From Leguminivora glycinivorella (Eukaryota; Arthropoda; Insecta; Lepidoptera; Tortricidae), in the NCBI RefSeq assembly GCF_023078275.1, contig NC_062971.1:17484001-17548000 (forward strand): a DNA stretch of 64,000 nt. Direction: 5' to 3'. Shown here piece by piece: positions 50,613-62,600 of this stretch; the first letter of the stretch is position 1, and each line of letters opens with the position of its first letter. The position numbers and the translations under genes were made by a program. The notes beneath the pieces were generated by a model. It saw nothing but the letters and a program-made list of their open reading frames with translations, did no database searches and had not been told where the DNA came from.

Positions 50613-51105
50613 TAGGTAGGTACTGACTAACTTATTCCTTTAAAGTCTGACGCTCTGCATAAATAGTGGTGGTCCAATTGAAGGTATGTGCGGCATGTAT
50701 CATAATTATGTATGTATCGAAGACACCCACAGAGCGATGCAAGGCCAAGCAACCAGTTTACAGTGTAGTCTACGAGCCAGACCCTTTTTTGTACGAATGC
50801 GACTAACACTACCTAAAGCTTCAGCTTTTAACTGCAACTTTGGCATGAATTCCTCAAATAAGTTGCAGTCTTTCAGTGTCGGCACTTAGAACGTAGGAAT
50901 GTCACAGATTTAAACTCATACTAGTAAATAGCAATATAGTCCTACTAATAGCTCGGGAATTAAGACGTTGACTGACCAAACCATTTTCTATGATAGGTCT
51001 CATGGTTGGCCGTTAGGACCCAAGGATGCATTTAAGCTCTCTTGCTCTTAAATCTATTGGAAATAGGAACATTAAAATGGAAATATTTCGAAGAAACAAT
51101 ATCTA
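50613..51105. other. Intergenic, no gene recognised
   Basis: Unremarkable sequence between two repeat structures; two chance-length open frames. Confidence 0.4.
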
Positions 51106-51107
51106 GG

Positions 51108-51413
51108 TAAGGTACAGTCAGCCAAAAAAGTAGTTTACCACTTTTCGACCTTATGTGTTTGAAATAGAGCCGAAAAGTGGTAAACCATTTTCTTGGCTGA
51201 CTGTACAGCGGGGCAAATCTCGACGGGGGGCATTTGTAACTAATAAATTTTTTCCATTATTACACTATGATGTTGAGTTCTACATGTATCCACTGAACAC
51301 GCCTACCATATATAACAGGTGGACACTATTTAATAATGCAAACATTCTAAAACATGGAAAAAATGGACCAGTTACATTTGTCCCCCAGCCGAGATTTGCC
51401 CCGCTGTACCTTA
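51108..51413. mobile_element. Miniature element with TAAGGTACAGCGGGGCAAAT ends
   Basis: After removing the inner insertion, the left end reads TAAGGTACAGCGGGGCAAAT and is the inverted match of ATTTGCCCCGCTGTACCTTA at the right. CTCGAC then GGGGGG, and TCCCCC then AGCCGAG, continue the arms. No coding capacity; the short open frame inside is not a gene. Confidence 0.88.
51115..51203. mobile_element. 89-bp mariner-type miniature element nested in the previous one
   Basis: The ends CAGTCAGCCAA and TTGGCTGACTG are inverted repeats flanked by TA on both sides (51113-51114, 51204-51205). Removing it with one TA restores GGTACAGCGGGG, exactly as required by the other end of the host element. A TA target duplication fits Tc1/mariner. 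Confidence 0.92.
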
Positions 51414-51479
51414 TTTATAATATTTGAGATCTTGTAAAAACTGATAGTACCAGTTCATAAGATTAGTTTCTTTGGGGTG

Positions 51480-51610
51480 TAGGGTAAACTCGTCTCATTC
51501 GGTGACACGCCTAATTCGGTGAAACAACCAAAAATCGTCTTTCGGAATAGTGCTTCAAAGCTTTTATCACCGAATTAGGCGTGTCACCGAATGAGGCGAG
51601 TTTACCCTAA
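51480..51610. mobile_element. 131-bp palindromic miniature element
   Basis: TAGGGTAAACTCGTCTCATT and AATGAGGCGAGTTTACCCTA are inverted; the arms also share CGGTGACACGCCTAATTCGG. Confidence 0.9.
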
Positions 51611-51619
51611 TGCAACGGT

Positions 51620-52555
51620 AAAATTGATAAGGTAAGGAAGAAGCGCGTATTACTAGATTCAAGTCAAATCAAAGCGAACTAGCTCTTGGCTTACAATGCG
51701 CGATCGTATATTCAGATAAGTTACTGCGTTACAGCGATGTCATACAACGGTGGGCGGTAAAAGCATTCGTCTTTTTCTAAGCGGGTGCTCATAGCACTTC
51801 CAAATCCATTTCTCCATGCAACTTGTACGTAATGAGCTTTTTGCCAAAGTTTTTTCGAAACACTAGGTACATAGGTACCTACGGGGTTCGTCAAAAAATT
51901 AGTGGTTTTGGTTCATACAAGCATATACAAGTCATACAACATCTTTGCAGTTGCAGGCCCATAGGTTAAGGTGACTGACTGCTTATCATCAGGTTGGCCG
52001 TGTGCTTGTTTGCCACCGATGTGGTATAAAAAAGACAAAAAAGAGCAATATACATACAACTAAAACCTGTACTGAGCGGTCTAGGGGTTAATCATAACCA
52101 AGTACCTAGGGTAAGTAATAGATATACCTAGGAGGATACGAGGCATTTATGTTTGAATTTATAACGACAAAATTTGTGTCTACTTATATCTATGTAAATC
52201 GTCTTGTATATATTCAGGTTATTCTATCAAATAAGCCTAAATGTCGATTTCCTTGCCTTAGGGCTTACGACCAGTCAGTTCGCAGTAGGTACTTACGCAA
52301 GGTCGGTGATAGCATAGTTCCGCGTAGAATACCAATCATGAGTAACACTGACTCATTGATAGATGTTACGGATTCAATTAGGCTTCGAATACCTTGCCTA
52401 GATATAATGCCTAAAAGCCTTGTTTAAGGCCGTTTTTGTTGACGCCATATTCAATATGGTGAAAATAATCTGGTCGCGTAAACAAATCGTGTACGATCTG
52501 TAGCGAATCGCAGTTTTCTATCTTTCGCACAAATATGAAAACACGATAGAAACTT
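51620..52555. other. Intergenic AT-rich DNA
   Basis: No gene or recognised repeat. A 92-codon open frame at 52149-52427 has no domain and no splice context. Confidence 0.4.
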
Positions 52556-52558
52556 AAT

Positions 52559-52692
52559 TAAGGGTCCCCCCACATCTAGCGTCTCGCGAGCGTCGCGTCG
52601 GGCCAACTGTATGGGCAAAGCCTGAAGCGTTTTTTTCCATACAGTTGGCCCGACGCGACGCTCGCGAGACGCTAGATGTTGGGGGACCCTAA
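52559..52692. mobile_element. Palindromic miniature element AGGGTCCCCCCACATCTAGC, copy 1
   Basis: The arms AAGGGTCCCCCCACATCTAG, TCTCGCGAGCGTCGCGTCGG and GCCAACTGTATGG are repeated inverted on the right. The loop contains CAAAGCCTGAAGCG. Confidence 0.92.
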
Positions 52693-52727
52693 GATACCTA
52701 CGGAAACTGAACGATTGATCGTTTGAC

Positions 52728-52875
52728 TAAGGGTCCCCCCACATCTAGCGTCTCGCGAGCGTCGCGTCGGGCCAACTGTATGGAAAAAGACGCCGCGTCG
52801 ACGCGGCGTCAGGCTTTGCCCATACAGTTGGCCCGACGCGACGCTCGCGAGACGCTAGATGTGGGGGGACCCTAA
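52728..52875. mobile_element. Palindromic miniature element AGGGTCCCCCCACATCTAGC, copy 2
   Basis: Arms nearly identical to copy 1, which lies ~36 bp away. The centre is different: a perfect palindrome built on CGCCGCGTCGACGCGGCG, with AGGCTTTGCC on the right side of it (the reverse of the loop of copy 1). Confidence 0.93.
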
Positions 52876-52878
52876 CAC

Positions 52879-53022
52879 TTAGTGCGTTTTCACATTATCC
52901 GATCCGATATAGGATGTCGGAAGGATATCAATGGAAAAAAATCAAGATGGCGCCTGTAATGTACCTATGGGATATCGGTCCGACATCCGATATCGGGTCG
53001 GATAACGTGAAAACGCACTTAA
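52879..53022. mobile_element. Palindromic miniature element, GTTTTCACATTATCCGATCC family, copy 2
   Basis: Arms GTGCGTTTTCACATTATCCG and CGGATAACGTGAAAACGCAC, same family as 6521-6687. It directly abuts the preceding element, making three palindromic elements in under 500 bp. Confidence 0.88.
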
Positions 53023-53566
53023 GCGGCAATTACACTGCGTCGTTATCGTTAGCCTAATGCGGTCACCATCACCACCACCATAGGTAGGCACAGGAAAGGA
53101 ACAGGAGAATGAAAAAAAAAACTCTCAAATAATAAAAGAAACTTTATTCCCTAACAGAGATGAATAAAAATTACAGATGGCATCTTTGCACTTACACTAA
53201 TTTATTTAGCGAGAACTTAATTAAAGTAGTCATAATTTTTGTACAACATAATTTTATAGGCTCCCAGTCCCGTACACGTGTCAAAAACTAATTTCCAATT
53301 TTTAAAAATCAACAGCCAATAAAGCCAAAATTACACTTTTACAGCTTTATCAATTTTATCATGCATAAAAATATTAAGGTAATGCAAAAAACGTGAAATA
53401 TGTTCTATAAGTCTAAAACGTTTAATGCTAAATTAGACATTCACAATCCTGCTCACGATTACTGACTGACACAATTAATTCATACACTATGTTTTGGACT
53501 TGGCGAGTTGTGTCTAATTAATTATGAATGTACCAGTAATTAAATGATTCAAATAAACTGTTAAGA

Positions 53567-53640
53567 GTGTTCGGAAAGTAAAGAGTCGTGGAATGTATTG
53601 GAACCCATACATTTCACGATTCTTGACCTTCCGAATAGAC
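53567..53640. repeat. Short palindrome
   Basis: GTTCGGAAAGTAAAGAGTCG and GATTCTTGACCTTCCGAATA are imperfect inverted repeats around GGAACCCATACAT. A compact hairpin, possibly a miniature element. Confidence 0.6.
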
Positions 53641-55101
53641 TAGCGTATTTTCAGGTCACCCTATAAAAAGTGGGCGGCTTGTGACGTCACGTCACACCCC
53701 ACACGACAGCAGAAAATGTATAAAATAAACTATACAGTTTATACGAGTAATTTTGGAGATTAGGTTATTCAGTGGCATTAAGAACTAGTCGTTTATAATT
53801 TTCCATCCATTTGGCCAAAGCTAACTTGAAACTTTTAGAGTTCATAGACCAACAAAACACCAAGTCCAAATACAATCGCGGAACCAACACAATCTCATAA
53901 CAAAATAACGACCAAGACACATACAAGTACTATAACACCACACCATTACATATTCCTAAAAGTTATGTACAAAATTTTATTTATAACTCTACTAAAAATA
54001 CAGAATAAAAACAATAATCAAGGTTAAATTCCTACTACAGATATATCCGTTTTATTAGGCTAAGACCTATTATATGAAAGGGCCAAATATATCTGTAAAA
54101 TATAGGCAATGAAGTCGTCGAAATGCAGAGTTTTTTTACTACAATATTATAAATGTCATAAATGTAACGCATGCAATCATGAATTTGTCGATTATGTATA
54201 TACGTATATATAGGCATTATATTTAAGTTATGGGTCAACCAACACTGTACTATTTACCCGTACAGTAAAAACATAAGGCATACATTGTTCTAAGGCACTC
54301 TGAAAATAAAACAGAGATGTTATTATAACAAAAAAATAGATACATAACAACACATTTTCTATAACGAGTAATTATGTAACATTGACACAGAATATAGCCA
54401 ACAAAAAGGAAATCGCATTGAACATAAAATAGTATCTAACCTATCTGTCGTCGCCATCTAGTATTTTTGAAAGTATTTTTAATGTGAACATATATACCTC
54501 TTAAATGTAGCCACTAGATCAAACCAGGCCTGGAAATATGTTGTGACCAGCGACAGAAAAGCGACTACACTGACAATCTGATTTCGTTACTCTCTGTATG
54601 TTTGGCTTCTGTATCAAATTACAAACTGAGTTGTGAATGGACTTGGCAACTGTCAATTTGCTTAGATGGCGCCATTATAGTTTTGTGTTTATGTTGTATG
54701 AGATTTGGTTTAAGGGATCCTGGCATAAAATTATAGTAAATAAAACAAGAATTTTACACAATTCTAGAGATTGACAGGGCAAGCTATTCTGGCGATATCA
54801 GGCAAATAATTCGACAGGCCAACCCCACTGATAGCCCAGAGGCATATTCTGACTGTAATAACGTTTCTTCGACAGATATCACGTTTAACACTGACAGATC
54901 GTATCTATATTAATTCAGATCAAAAGCATGATATTACAATCTGAACACGCCTAAACAGTTAAATTATAATAACATTTTAGTTGCCTGGTTATATTTTTAT
55001 TCAAGTCCGCTAGTTTAGGACGGGAATATGTTATAAAAGGCACATTATAACAGGCCACGCTGTATATTTAAAAATAAACTAAGATTTTCACCAGCAGGGT
55101 T

Positions 55102-55231
55102 AGCACATGATTGCCGCGAGAGTATGTCGCCGCGAGATAGACTACCCGTCCTTATGTCATTAGTGCAGTTAGAAGAAGACATAATATATGATCTATGTCA
55201 CGGCGACATACTCTCGCGGCAATCATGTGCC
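55102..55231. mobile_element. 130-bp palindromic miniature element
   Basis: GCACATGATTGCCGCGAGAG TATGTCGCCG at the left and its inverted copy (CGGCGACATACTCTCGCGGC, AATCATGTGC) at the right. Confidence 0.88.
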
Positions 55232-58200
55232 AGGCCTACAGGTCACCAATATAGGCCCTTTTAATGAAGTAGGCATTTCAGTGAATGGGTGTGCAAAAAT
55301 ATGTTTACAATAAGTAAATTTAACCCTTCGTCTGTGTTTGATAAGGATCCTAACACATGGCGTAGGACTTTAAAAAAATATCTCAAAGTTAATTATTGTA
55401 TGACAGAAACAGACGACGGGTTAACCCACCCATATCAAATATGTAACATATTATTACCACAAAAAATGTAAAAGGCCATGTACATAGCATTGTATAAGAA
55501 ACTGTGGAAAGTCACAAAGAGTAGTACAGACTAATATTAAACTTTTTTCACAATACCTTCTATCTAACCAATATTCATTAGTTTCGTTACAATTGCACTA
55601 TCAAGGCGATGGGACGTCGTCAGGAACTATACCTCTTAGTATACTTTGAGATCAATTTTATCTTTATTTTTGACATAGAACGTCCCGATTTGGTGTTACA
55701 TACTGACATGTAGAACTTTCGATTGCATAGTTCATTTGAAACAGCAGAAAATATTGATTCCTATTAGTGGTCTTAGAAATCGACATAGCATTACCGAGGC
55801 AGTCGAAAATGACTTATTAGTATTGAAAAAAGTACCTACGGTACGCCCTCAAACTAGGTCTGAATGCCTCCCTTTTTCTCCAACGTGAAGAAAAAGGACG
55901 GCATGTTGCCTATGATCATATTTCTATGGCAAACATGTGATAGTGGACTATCGGCCTAAGAGCTCAGTGGTGTTTAGAAATAGGCGACTCCGTACTAGTA
56001 CGTAATTTACCGATATGGAAAACTTAGGGACGGATAAAATAATTAAACCGTAAGGTAAATTGGTTTTGAAAGGACAAGCAGTTCCTGTGAAAGTATCGTA
56101 CCTACTGCTTAGGAAGGTACAATTGTTATATCCGATCTTATTACACTTATTTAACCCATTTTTCAAATAGGTACCAATAAATTTTACTTCTGCTGTTTAT
56201 CACTTTTTCGTAATTTTTGTATTGCCACTTTTGCCCCATTAAATAGACGCTGGTTTTTTTAATGTGAAGAAATCTATTTCTGTATCTCTTATAAGCATCA
56301 TGAAATTATAAAATGTATATTTATTTTGTCGTAAAACATTATGAGGCACATATTACTAGGCACTTTGACTGTACAAAGAGGTTTGAATTTTTGTAAATCT
56401 TTGAAATTGAATTGTAGAATTATATTCATTTCCCTGACACTGTTACCGTTTTTCTAAGGTAAACTTTTTTTTTATGCAGAAGCGATCCAATCTTCCCTTG
56501 ATTGACAAAAGCAGTGTCATGACATGACCACCCTTTACGATCAACATAAACGGGTTATTGTATTCTCGATACATAACCAAATATTTTATTGTTAGGTATA
56601 AGCACAACACATTTTGTACACATTTAATTTGTTCCAAAAAATATAATACCCATGTCGGGCTCTACCTAACAATACAATGAATAAAATAATTATCTCTTAT
56701 TAAAAAGTTGTACCTATGAAATCTAAGTTGTTTGTTTACATCCTCATCATTTAGTTACAATTTGGATTTGAAAATACTCGAAATCGAATTGATAACCTAT
56801 TCTGACATGTGGTGCGTCACATGCCAGGGCAGGTCAAAACAAAGTTTATACTTGTATATCTTTTTGAACTGTTAGCAAAAAAGCTTCACTATTCCGGACT
56901 TCCCAGTCACACACAAGGCCGCATTAGAGCAAATTCGTATCGTAATCTATTTCCTTTAAATCGCAAAAGATGGTTACTCCATATTTGCGAAAATTCATAA
57001 GGCAAGTTCGTTGCAGGCAAAAGCTACAATAAAATTGGATACTACAATCAGAAGCATGTCTTACTAACAGTCTATGTTTTAGATTGTTACGGTACATAGA
57101 ACACATATCACTTAAAACTATTTTACCTGTGACTTATACATAATTTATACAATATACTGCAAAGACTTCAGCAATAATTTTAAAAAGCAACAGTTATTTT
57201 TGTTGTAATGTTACTTCCACATAATCCCGTTCTCTTCAAACATCAAGATGATGTCACAGTGACCATCCACACATCGATGTTGATAAAGTCTGGCTTAAAA
57301 GGATTGAGCATTCATGTTTATTTTCCATGCCGTCTTTTAATACAGCTTTATATATATTTGATTTCTAATAATGACATAAGGAATGCTCAATACTTTTTGC
57401 TCTATAAATACAAGGTCCATCTGAAACGGGATTTTGTGATAAATTATTATTAACATTGCTATAAATATTGCAAAGTCACAAAACATAAAATATACATAAA
57501 TATAAAGCTGCATTTTGACTAAACTATGAACATAATTACGTTAATGCTTAAAAAATATGCCCTAAAGTAATATACGATCCGTATATATATTCATAATATC
57601 ACCAATTTACCTTGATTAAAATAAAAGCTTGTAAAAAGCATACAAAATTTCGTACAATAAATTTGGACTTGTTTAAAATAAAAATACCATCATAGAGCAT
57701 CATGTACATGTACATAGATAATATCTATCTTGTCATAAACATTTAAGAGTATAATTATTTCTTAATTTATGTCTTTATACTTAATTTAACATTATACTTA
57801 GGTGACTTACGGCTTGGACACTTACTTTGAGCTTATTAAGAAAAAACTATTGAAGCTATAATAGTATACTTGCGCCTGTAGTCATAGTACCTCTCTACCA
57901 ACAACATCAGCAAGAGTGAAAATGAACGGTGACATTTTGAAACGTAATCTTTCGTTAGCTCGTTTAGGTACATACATCTATACACATCCTTGCCCAGAAG
58001 GATTGTCATCCCTTTTCTGTGTTTAAAGTAAAACTTCTCAGAAGTTTCATTTATATTTATTATATATAGATTTTAATTTTTATTTAATTTTGTTTTAAAG
58101 AATTAAAATGGAACACGGAAACACGTAGTGAATGGTGCGTAATGGCTATGAGTTTGTCACATAACATCTTCGTCTTCCTTTACTCATTACCCTTGACTAA

Positions 58201-59132
58201 TGTAATGTATGCGTCCAGTGGGAAATAAAAACAGTAGTAAGTGAAGCTCAGCATCAAAAGTATTTGCCAATTTCAAATGGTCTTACAAAGAGATATTATA
58301 TTTTTAATTTCAGACTCGTGCTTTAATTTATTTTGTAGTTATAGTTATTGTAACTAACATAGAGTAGGGATAGTTTTTATGTTATTAACAAATCTATGGG
58401 ATTACGCCTACAATAAACTTTTTTCATTTCTCATTTTCATTTGAAGGGGTGTTCAATACTTCTGGGCAACTAGTATTTTTATTAGTATGGTACATTCCTT
58501 ATTATTTTTGTATTCCTGTTTTATCACTATTGTCTTTAAATTGGATTTTATTACTTAAATGAAATTGAACTAATACGCCGTCGCTAATGTTTTGTCAAAA
58601 AGCTTCAACAAGGTCGAATATAACCAGCTATTTACATAGCTACATGCAAAATTCATACTCGGAACTACATAATTAGGTTTCATTGCAATATCGCTGCGGT
58701 AACAATACTAGTAATTTTTTAGTGAAATTCTTACCATGTATGGAGTCTTATCAAAAGATCTGCATTTGACAATAGCGATAGCTTTCGCACATTTTATCAC
58801 ATACATTTTAGTGAAATTTGTACTTCAATTTCTATGTAGTAAACTCTTCTAAAATTTAACCCCCAATAATGTTCTCAATTAAAACACCGAGGGTACAAAA
58901 GCCATTAAACAGATATTTAGCAATAGGTACCTATAACAACGTATACCTATATGGAATAATAAATGTGTATAAGATTGCGCGAAACAAACAATAAAAATAA
59001 AAGAATGTACAAATGTACAAAATGTTCGCGTTTAAAATGCAGTAAATACGAGGGCAAATTTACTATATTAAATGGTCGCACGAGTAATACGAAAGGAAAT
59101 ACATACGGTGGGGTCGAAGGCCAGACACTCAG

Positions 59133-60131
59133 CTAGGAGACAGACGAGATGGCGTTGTGGGGCGACCCCATCTGCGTCAGCACCTTGTCCAGCCACTGCA
59201 GCGGGCCGTGCAGGTGGATCTCGATCCAGCACGGCGTCGACGTCACGTCCTGGCGGTGGTACTCCGCTCCCCATCCCTTCACGAACGACATTCGGATTGT
59301 GCACATCTTAGTGAGCTCATACACCGCTTCAAATCCGTGATTGACGCTCTGAGAGAGTAGCTGCGCGAATTCGCGATTATTGAAGATCTTCAGGGAACAG
59401 CCGGGCGGTATCTTGCACACGGTGGAGGCGTGGAAGCCGTGGTGATGGTTGCAGTTGCGGCTCTGCACGAAGATGGCGGCGTCGGACAGGCATTCGGCGT
59501 ACACTTCCCCGCCCACGTAGTACAAATGCACGCCTTTTCCAATGTGGCGTCTGGTGTTTTCGATGGTCGAGTTTCTGTTGACGTTACTCAGTTGTCCTAA
59601 GCAGAATCTGTCGCTGTTGTTGGACGGGTCCGTGAAGCCGTCGACGACGACCGCGTGAGAGTTGCAATGAAACACCTCGCCGACCCTGCAGTTCAGTTCG
59701 TAGTAGGCTACTGAAGCCCAATATACCGGTTCCTGGTAAGACACGGGTGCGACTTCGCCCGGCGGTTCCATGTCGTCCGAGGGCGGGGAGTAGGCCGGGG
59801 GCGGCGTGTCCGGGAGTTCAGAACTGGCGGAGGGCGGGAAGCCCGATCCGGAATAAGACACGTTGTGCGGCATTGCGGGCTCTGCAGTTCTTTGGAAGGG
59901 CATATGAGAATGTCCAGGTGGAAATTCCGAGTGTCGCGGTACTAAGACAGGAGGGAGCACGGGGCTCTCAACCCGTTTATAATGGTAAGGGTTAATGCAA
60001 ACCTCTTTCTGTTTGGCGCTGAAGGGGTACTGGCAGATCTCGAGGGGCTTGAGCTCGTGGTGTGACTGCAGGTCGGGCCAGCGCCACACGCGGCAGTAAA
60101 TCACGTGTGGCAACCCTTTGCGGTGGGAAAC
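59133..60131 (-). CDS. Mad: Mad (R-Smad of the Dpp/BMP pathway), last coding exon
   Basis: A single 999-nt exon with acceptor ATTTCAG|GTTTCCC in phase 0 and stop TAG at 59133. It encodes the end of MH1 (VSHRKGLPHVIYCRVWRWPD; zinc ligands in LEICQYP and EVCINPYH), the linker and the whole MH2 domain. The linker has a PPAY motif next to TP and SP sites, as needed for Smurf/Nedd4-type ligase binding and kinase input. MH2 includes WASVAYYELNCRVGEVFHC, the L3 region and WLDKVLTQMGSPHN, ending in SSVS, the receptor phosphorylation site. When phosphorylated by type I receptors, Mad joins Medea and regulates target genes. The linker is shorter than in the Drosophila protein. Several small open frames on the other strand are shadows. 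Confidence 0.97.
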   Translation of the reverse strand, partial: VSHRKGLPHVIYCRVWRWPDLQSHHELKPLEICQYPFSAKQKEVCINPYHYKRVESPVLPPVLVPRHSEFPPGHSHMPFQRTAEPAMPHNVSYSGSGFPPSASSELPDTPPPAYSPPSDDMEPPGEVAPVSYQEPVYWASVAYYELNCRVGEVFHCNSHAVVVDGFTDPSNNSDRFCLGQLSNVNRNSTIENTRRHIGKGVHLYYVGGEVYAECLSDAAIFVQSRNCNHHHGFHASTVCKIPPGCSLKIFNNREFAQLLSQSVNHGFEAVYELTKMCTIRMSFVKGWGAEYHRQDVTSTPCWIEIHLHGPLQWLDKVLTQMGSPHNAISSVS

Positions 60132-60239
60132 CTGAAATGTATAAGTTTTTGTGTAAGTAAGTGTGACAGGTTATTCCATAACAACTTATAGAATTTCTTT
60201 AATCTTATATATTTATAAAAAAATATCTAAAAGTCATAC

Positions 60240-60401
60240 CTGTAACCGGCCATCAAGCGAGCGTGGTATGGTGACGCACTTAGATGGCGTCCCGGGGCAT
60301 GACAGCGCTCGTTCCAATTCTTCTATAGCTCCTTTCCGCTTCTTCAGCTTCTTCACAAGGCTGTCTACGGCCTTCTCTGCCCATTTCTCTTCCTCGTCAC
60401 C
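60240..60401 (-). CDS. Mad: Mad, penultimate visible exon (N-terminal part of MH1)
   Basis: Acceptor TATTTCAG|GGTGACG, donor TTACAG|GTATGA, 54 codons, phase 0 at both ends. It encodes GDEEEKWAEKAVDSLVKKLK, a basic stretch (KKRKGAIEELE), a zinc-ligand Cys (PSKCVTIP) and SLDGRLQ, the start of the DNA-contacting beta hairpin completed by the next exon. The first residues of Mad (ending ...LLGWKQ in other insects) must lie on an exon beyond the right edge: no matching donor was found up to 64000. Confidence 0.97.
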
Positions 60402-60452
60402 CTGAAATAAAATTGACAAATTAATCCATTTTAATTGGATACAATACATATG

Positions 60453-60597
60453 TGACGTTATCTGGGTAAAGGGACCTTATTGTCAATGGCGCTTACGTCT
60501 CGTGGCGTCCTATTTGTACACGAACATCGCTCATAATAACGCCGTAAGCGCCATCGACAATAAGGTCCCTTTACTCAGATAATGTCAGATATTATGT
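60453..60597. mobile_element. 145-bp palindromic miniature element in a Mad intron
   Basis: TGACGTTATCTGGGTAAAGG and CCTTTACTCAGATAATGTCA are inverted, with GACCTTATTGTCAATGGCGC and its inverse inside. It sits about 50 bp upstream of the Mad exon at 60240-60401, in the intron next to its acceptor. Confidence 0.9.
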
Positions 60598-60879
60598 TGA
60601 TTTGGAATTGATGTAACAAACTCATGCAATACACATGTACAGTGCAGTAACGTCCGTGTTAGAACAACGCTAATATATTATAAGTTTTTTTTGCAAAAGA
60701 ATAGTTTTTGGCACAAGCTTTTATCACTGACTGTACTTTTCTTTCAGCAGTCATCTACTGATCTCCGAGACGTTTCTAAAAACCCCTTGCTCAATGGGGA
60801 TACGACATTTCATTACAGAGTTCTATGGCCGTCTTTCTGATCCATCATCAGATCAGCTCGGTAATACCATAATATTGTA

Positions 60880-61210
60880 TTGTCACGTGATTTCAATCAA
60901 TCAATCATTATTTATTTGCAATAGAACATAAATGCATGCAAATACAATTATAAAATGACACACAAGAAAATCAACAGAATATAGTAAAACAAATACACAA
61001 CAATTATTATAAATGAAATAAATATAGCCTAGAATATCACAGTCAGAAATGTCAGAATCACAAAAAAGATTTACAAACATGTGCAAAATTTCAGCTCAAT
61101 TGGTTAAAGATATCTGCTTCAAAATTGAGTCGCAAGATTTCACCCGACCATACATACATTGCAAGTTAAATAGCTTGTAATTATGAGAATAAAATATCTA
61201 TGCCGTTCAG
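60880..61210. repeat. Probable non-LTR retroposon 3' end
   Basis: ATCAATCAATCATTATTTATT at one side and GCAAAATTTCAGCTCAATTG with TTGAGTCGCAAGATTTCACC at the other. Phrasing of this kind occurs near LINE 3' ends in insects; no coding part. Low certainty. Confidence 0.4.
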
Positions 61211-61388
61211 TTTTCATAAAGGTCTCATTTTTAATTAATTTAACAACAATGTTTACCATGTCCACTCTACTCAGAACCATGAACTCTTTCATAGCAGAAA
61301 AGACTCTAAACCTTCTTCCGCTAATTTATGATATACATATGACATGTCATATAAGTATATAAGATGTAAATTGTATGGAGAATAACAA

Positions 61389-62600
61389 AACCGGCCAAGT
61401 GCGAGTCGGACTCGCCCACCTAGGGTTCCGTACAAACTTTCTTTCAAACTACCTAGTAAAATAATCTCATATTTTCATATAACTCTAATGACTTGACTAG
61501 AAGACAAAAGTATAGGCACTAATGAGTATTATAGTGTATAGCGCCATCTCCCGGTCAATTTGCGAACTAATTTGCGCGACCTGGTTTTTCAGGGATAATT
61601 CTTTATAATGTTAACCGATTTAAACAGTTTTTACTTTATTGGACAGCAGATGGTTTACGTAACATCTCGTATTAATTTGAAGTACGATATACATCCGCAA
61701 GGGTGGGTAAATTGAAAGTAAAAATCTGAAAAGTTTTTTGTAAATTAAAAAAAAAGTATTCAAAATACAAACACGATTATATTTTTCCTGTAATATATAG
61801 CATAAAACTAATGTTTACTAAAATTTTCATAATTTTTCGTTGGTAAACTTCGGAGATAAGGGGGGGGAACAAAAGTAATAAGTTTATATTTATTAAAAAA
61901 TATATATTTTGTAATGTAACTAAAAATTTAAGGTTTTCGGAATTTTTCCTTTATGTGTGCTATAAAACGTTGCTTCATGCCAAATTTCAAGATTCTAGGT
62001 CGACTGGAAGTACCCTTTAGGTTTTGATTCCCTTGCGAGTACTTGCGAGTTTCAAAATATGCAGCTTAAATTACTGTTTCTTTTGATTGCGTTGACATAG
62101 AAGTTTGATTTTGTTACAGCTTAAAGGTATTATAGACCTGAGTATTTGGTATGAATTTCAATTTAATACCTCTACGCGTTTATGAGGAAATGGGTAGTAA
62201 GGTTAAAATTATTAAAAAAAAATATATTATGTGATGTAACTAAAAATTTATGGTTTTCGTAATTTTTCCTTTATCTATGCTATAAGACGTTGCTTCGTAC
62301 CAAATTTCAAGATTCTGAGTTCACGGGAAGCACCCTGTAGGTTTTGATTCCCTTGCAAGTGTCGAAAATTTGCGGCATAAACGGCTGTATCTTTTGATTG
62401 CGTTGGCTTAGAAGTTTGATTTTTTCACAGCTTCAAGGGACAGTAGACCTGAGTAATTGATATAAATTTCAGCTTCATACCTCCACGCGTTCCTGAGAAA
62501 AAGGGTCTTGACAGACGGACGGACGGACGGACAGACGGACAACAAAGTGATCCTATAAGGGTTCCGTTTTTTCCTTTTGAGGTACGGAACCCTAAAAATG
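61389..62600 (-). mobile_element. GGGTTCCGTA...GGCCGGTTTTT repeat, long copy with internal tandem duplication
   Basis: Inverted relative to the copies at 10.2 and 63.0 kb: it begins AACCGGCCAAGTGCGAGTCG and ends TTTGAGGTACGGAACCCTAA after a GACGGACGGACGGAC run. Inside, a ~320-bp block (TAACTAAAAATTTAAGG, CAAATTTCAAGATTCT, TTTTGATTCCCTTGC) occurs twice, at ~61917 and ~62237. It preserves sequence missing from the interrupted copy at 48.0-50.6 kb. Confidence 0.85.

Larger units (their letters stand above)
53120..59132 (-). other. Gap between Mad and the repeat cluster; possible long Mad 3' UTR
   Basis: About 6 kb with few recognisable transposons, unlike the rest of the window. On the minus strand, AATAAA occurs at about 58551-58546 and again at 53148-53143, the latter followed by T-rich sequence. 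Either could end the Mad transcript, which would give a 3' UTR of about 0.6 or 6 kb. Exceptions: small palindromes at 53567-53640 and 55102-55231, and a retroposon tail at ~58394-58442. No other exon seen. Confidence 0.35.

Noticed and set aside
52149..52427. 92-codon plus-strand open frame
   Set aside because: No domain, AT-rich, chance length, no promoter or splice context.
59072..59360. Several short plus-strand open frames
   Set aside because: Shadows of the conserved MH2 coding sequence of Mad on the minus strand.
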